Assembly: GCA_035443825.1 (NCBI GenBank)
Contig: DAOMNN010000053.1
Coordinates: 1 to 23,455 of the forward strand
Direction: 5' to 3'
Source: DAOMNN01 sp035443825
GTDB lineage: Bacteria; Pseudomonadota; Gammaproteobacteria; Burkholderiales; Rhodocyclaceae
DNA: 23,455 nucleotides
A program made the position numbers and the translations under genes. Below the pieces are notes generated by a model. The model searched no databases. It was given only the letters and a program-made list of their open reading frames with translations, and was not told the origin of the DNA. Below are positions 22,714 through 23,455 of the stretch, one piece after another. The stretch's first letter is position 1. Each line of letters opens with the position of its first letter.

Positions 22714-22846
22714 TGATGGAGACCCCCCTTGCGCGCCCCGTTGCGCTCGACGCGCCTGTCGATCACTGTGATAATCCCCCATCCAACACATGAAGCGGAC
22801 GTCGCCTCGCGACCGTTTGCCGCCCACTCCCCGACCCTATCCTGTG

Positions 22847-23347
22847 ATGCCCCAAGCCCCGATAACCCACGAAGCCTTTACCCGTGCCTTTCGCGACACC
22901 CTCGGCATGTTCGCCACGGGGATCGCGGTGGTTGCCACCCGCGCCGCCAATGGCGATCCGATCGGTCTGACCGTCAATTCGTTCAACTCGGTGTCGCTCG
23001 ACCCGCCGCTCATCGTGTGGAGCATGGCCAGACATCTGCCCAGCCTGTCGGTGTTCGAGGCATGCGAATACTACTCCGTGAATGTCCTCGCGGCCGACCA
23101 GGAGCACTTGTCGCAGCTGTTCGCGTCGCGTGCCGACGACAAGTTCGCTGGAATCGATATTGATGAGGGCCTGTACGGTGTGCCGCTGCTGCGTGATTGC
23201 TGCGCCCGATTCGAGTGCCGCAACATCACGCGCCATCCTGGCGGAGACCACCTGGTGTTCCTCTCGGAGGTCGTGCGCTTCGACCGTGAGGAGCGACCGC
23301 CGCTGATCTTCCACGGCGGCGCCTACCGCGGCCTGGCGCCGCTCTGA
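22847..23347 (+). CDS. Flavin reductase-like FMN-binding protein (HpaC/NtaB type)
   Basis: The 166-residue protein has the split-barrel flavin reductase pattern: FRDTLGMFATGIAVVATRAANGDPIGLTVNSFNSVSLDPPLIVWS, then FEACEYYSVNVLAADQEHLSQLFA, and FLSEVVRFDREERPPLIFHGGAYRGL at the C-terminus. Members reduce FMN or FAD with NAD(P)H for two-component monooxygenases. No oxygenase partner is nearby. The ATG at 22847 (MPQAPITHEAFTRAF) is preferred; an in-frame ATG at 22790 would add 19 Pro/Arg-rich residues and extends toward mutY. It is divergent from mutY. Confidence 0.87.
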   Translation: MPQAPITHEAFTRAFRDTLGMFATGIAVVATRAANGDPIGLTVNSFNSVSLDPPLIVWSMARHLPSLSVFEACEYYSVNVLAADQEHLSQLFASRADDKFAGIDIDEGLYGVPLLRDCCARFECRNITRHPGGDHLVFLSEVVRFDREERPPLIFHGGAYRGLAPL

Positions 23348-23400
23348 GCAAAAGCGCGCCCGGAAACGAGGGTGCCGGTACATCGGTCGGCACGGAGTGC

Positions 23401-23455
23401 TGGAGCGGGTGAAGGGAATCGAACCCTCGTATGCAGCTTGGGAAGCTGCCGTTCT
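23401..23455 (-). tRNA. tRNA-Gly (anticodon CCC), 3' part
   Basis: On the minus strand the anticodon stem-loop GCAGC-TTCCCAA-GCTGC reads anticodon CCC (codon GGG). The T-arm GAGGG-TTCGATT-CCCTT follows, then the 3' acceptor strand CACCCGC, discriminator T and an encoded CCA (23403-23401). T at the discriminator is usual for bacterial tRNA-Gly. The 5' acceptor and D-arm lie beyond the window edge. Confidence 0.9.

Noticed and set aside
1..23455. CRISPR arrays, phage genes, toxin-antitoxin pairs, rRNA and riboswitches
   Set aside because: No regularly spaced direct repeats, phage structural or integrase proteins, small toxin/antitoxin pairs, rRNA sequence or recognisable riboswitch folds (including a molybdenum-cofactor motif near the mod genes) were seen.

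Overview
The window is GC-rich, densely coded DNA, and its gene content points to a denitrifying or aromatic-degrading betaproteobacterium of the Rhodocyclales (Thauera / Azoarcus / Aromatoleum type). The main pointers are a 4-hydroxybenzoyl-CoA reductase-like molybdoenzyme, a full molybdate uptake locus, UbiX and a branched-chain-type ABC transporter. The genus is an inference from remembered protein similarity, not from a search.

Region 1 (1-7118) is a molybdenum/tungsten block. On the minus strand lies the end of an hcr-type operon: the [2Fe-2S] subunit, then the start of the Mo-binding subunit. Divergent from it is modE-modA-modB-modC. The intergenic region carries two ModE-like sites. 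One sits inside a good sigma70-type promoter for modE; the other lies just upstream of a weaker candidate hcr promoter. This suggests one regulator that represses Mo uptake and activates the Mo enzyme. Next come, on the minus strand, a ModE-like HTH/periplasmic-binding-domain regulator and a zinc-ribbon SAM methyltransferase. Divergent from them is tupA (tungstate-binding protein) with no tupB or tupC beside it. The block ends in a 168-bp palindromic element.

Region 2 (7115-15592) is housekeeping and membrane genes: a CPA2 antiporter with universal-stress-like domains, a glyoxalase-II-like hydrolase, mscL, an AsmA-family protein that looks cut short at its C-terminus, a Cache-HAMP-PAS-GGDEF-EAL c-di-GMP protein and a TRIC/YadS channel.

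Region 3 (15593-21661) starts with a nitronate-monooxygenase-like gene behind a PsrA-type operator. A livH-livM permease pair follows, behind a promoter framed by two palindromes. Then come a substrate-binding protein, ubiX and a LON-domain protein. No livG/livF ATPase genes are present. A 180-bp palindromic element appears to be inserted in frame inside the signal-peptide region of the substrate-binding protein.

Region 4 (21425-23455) has a 237-bp MITE with IS1380-type ends and a 5-bp target duplication. It supplies the last codons of the convergent mutY. A flavin reductase and the 3' part of a tRNA-Gly(CCC) follow.

The most unusual content is the set of three short palindromic elements, each touching a gene end or start, and the compact ModE switch between the molybdate operon and the molybdoenzyme. 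No CRISPR array, transposase, rRNA or complete new defence-like system is visible. No stretch longer than 300 bases lacks a gene.
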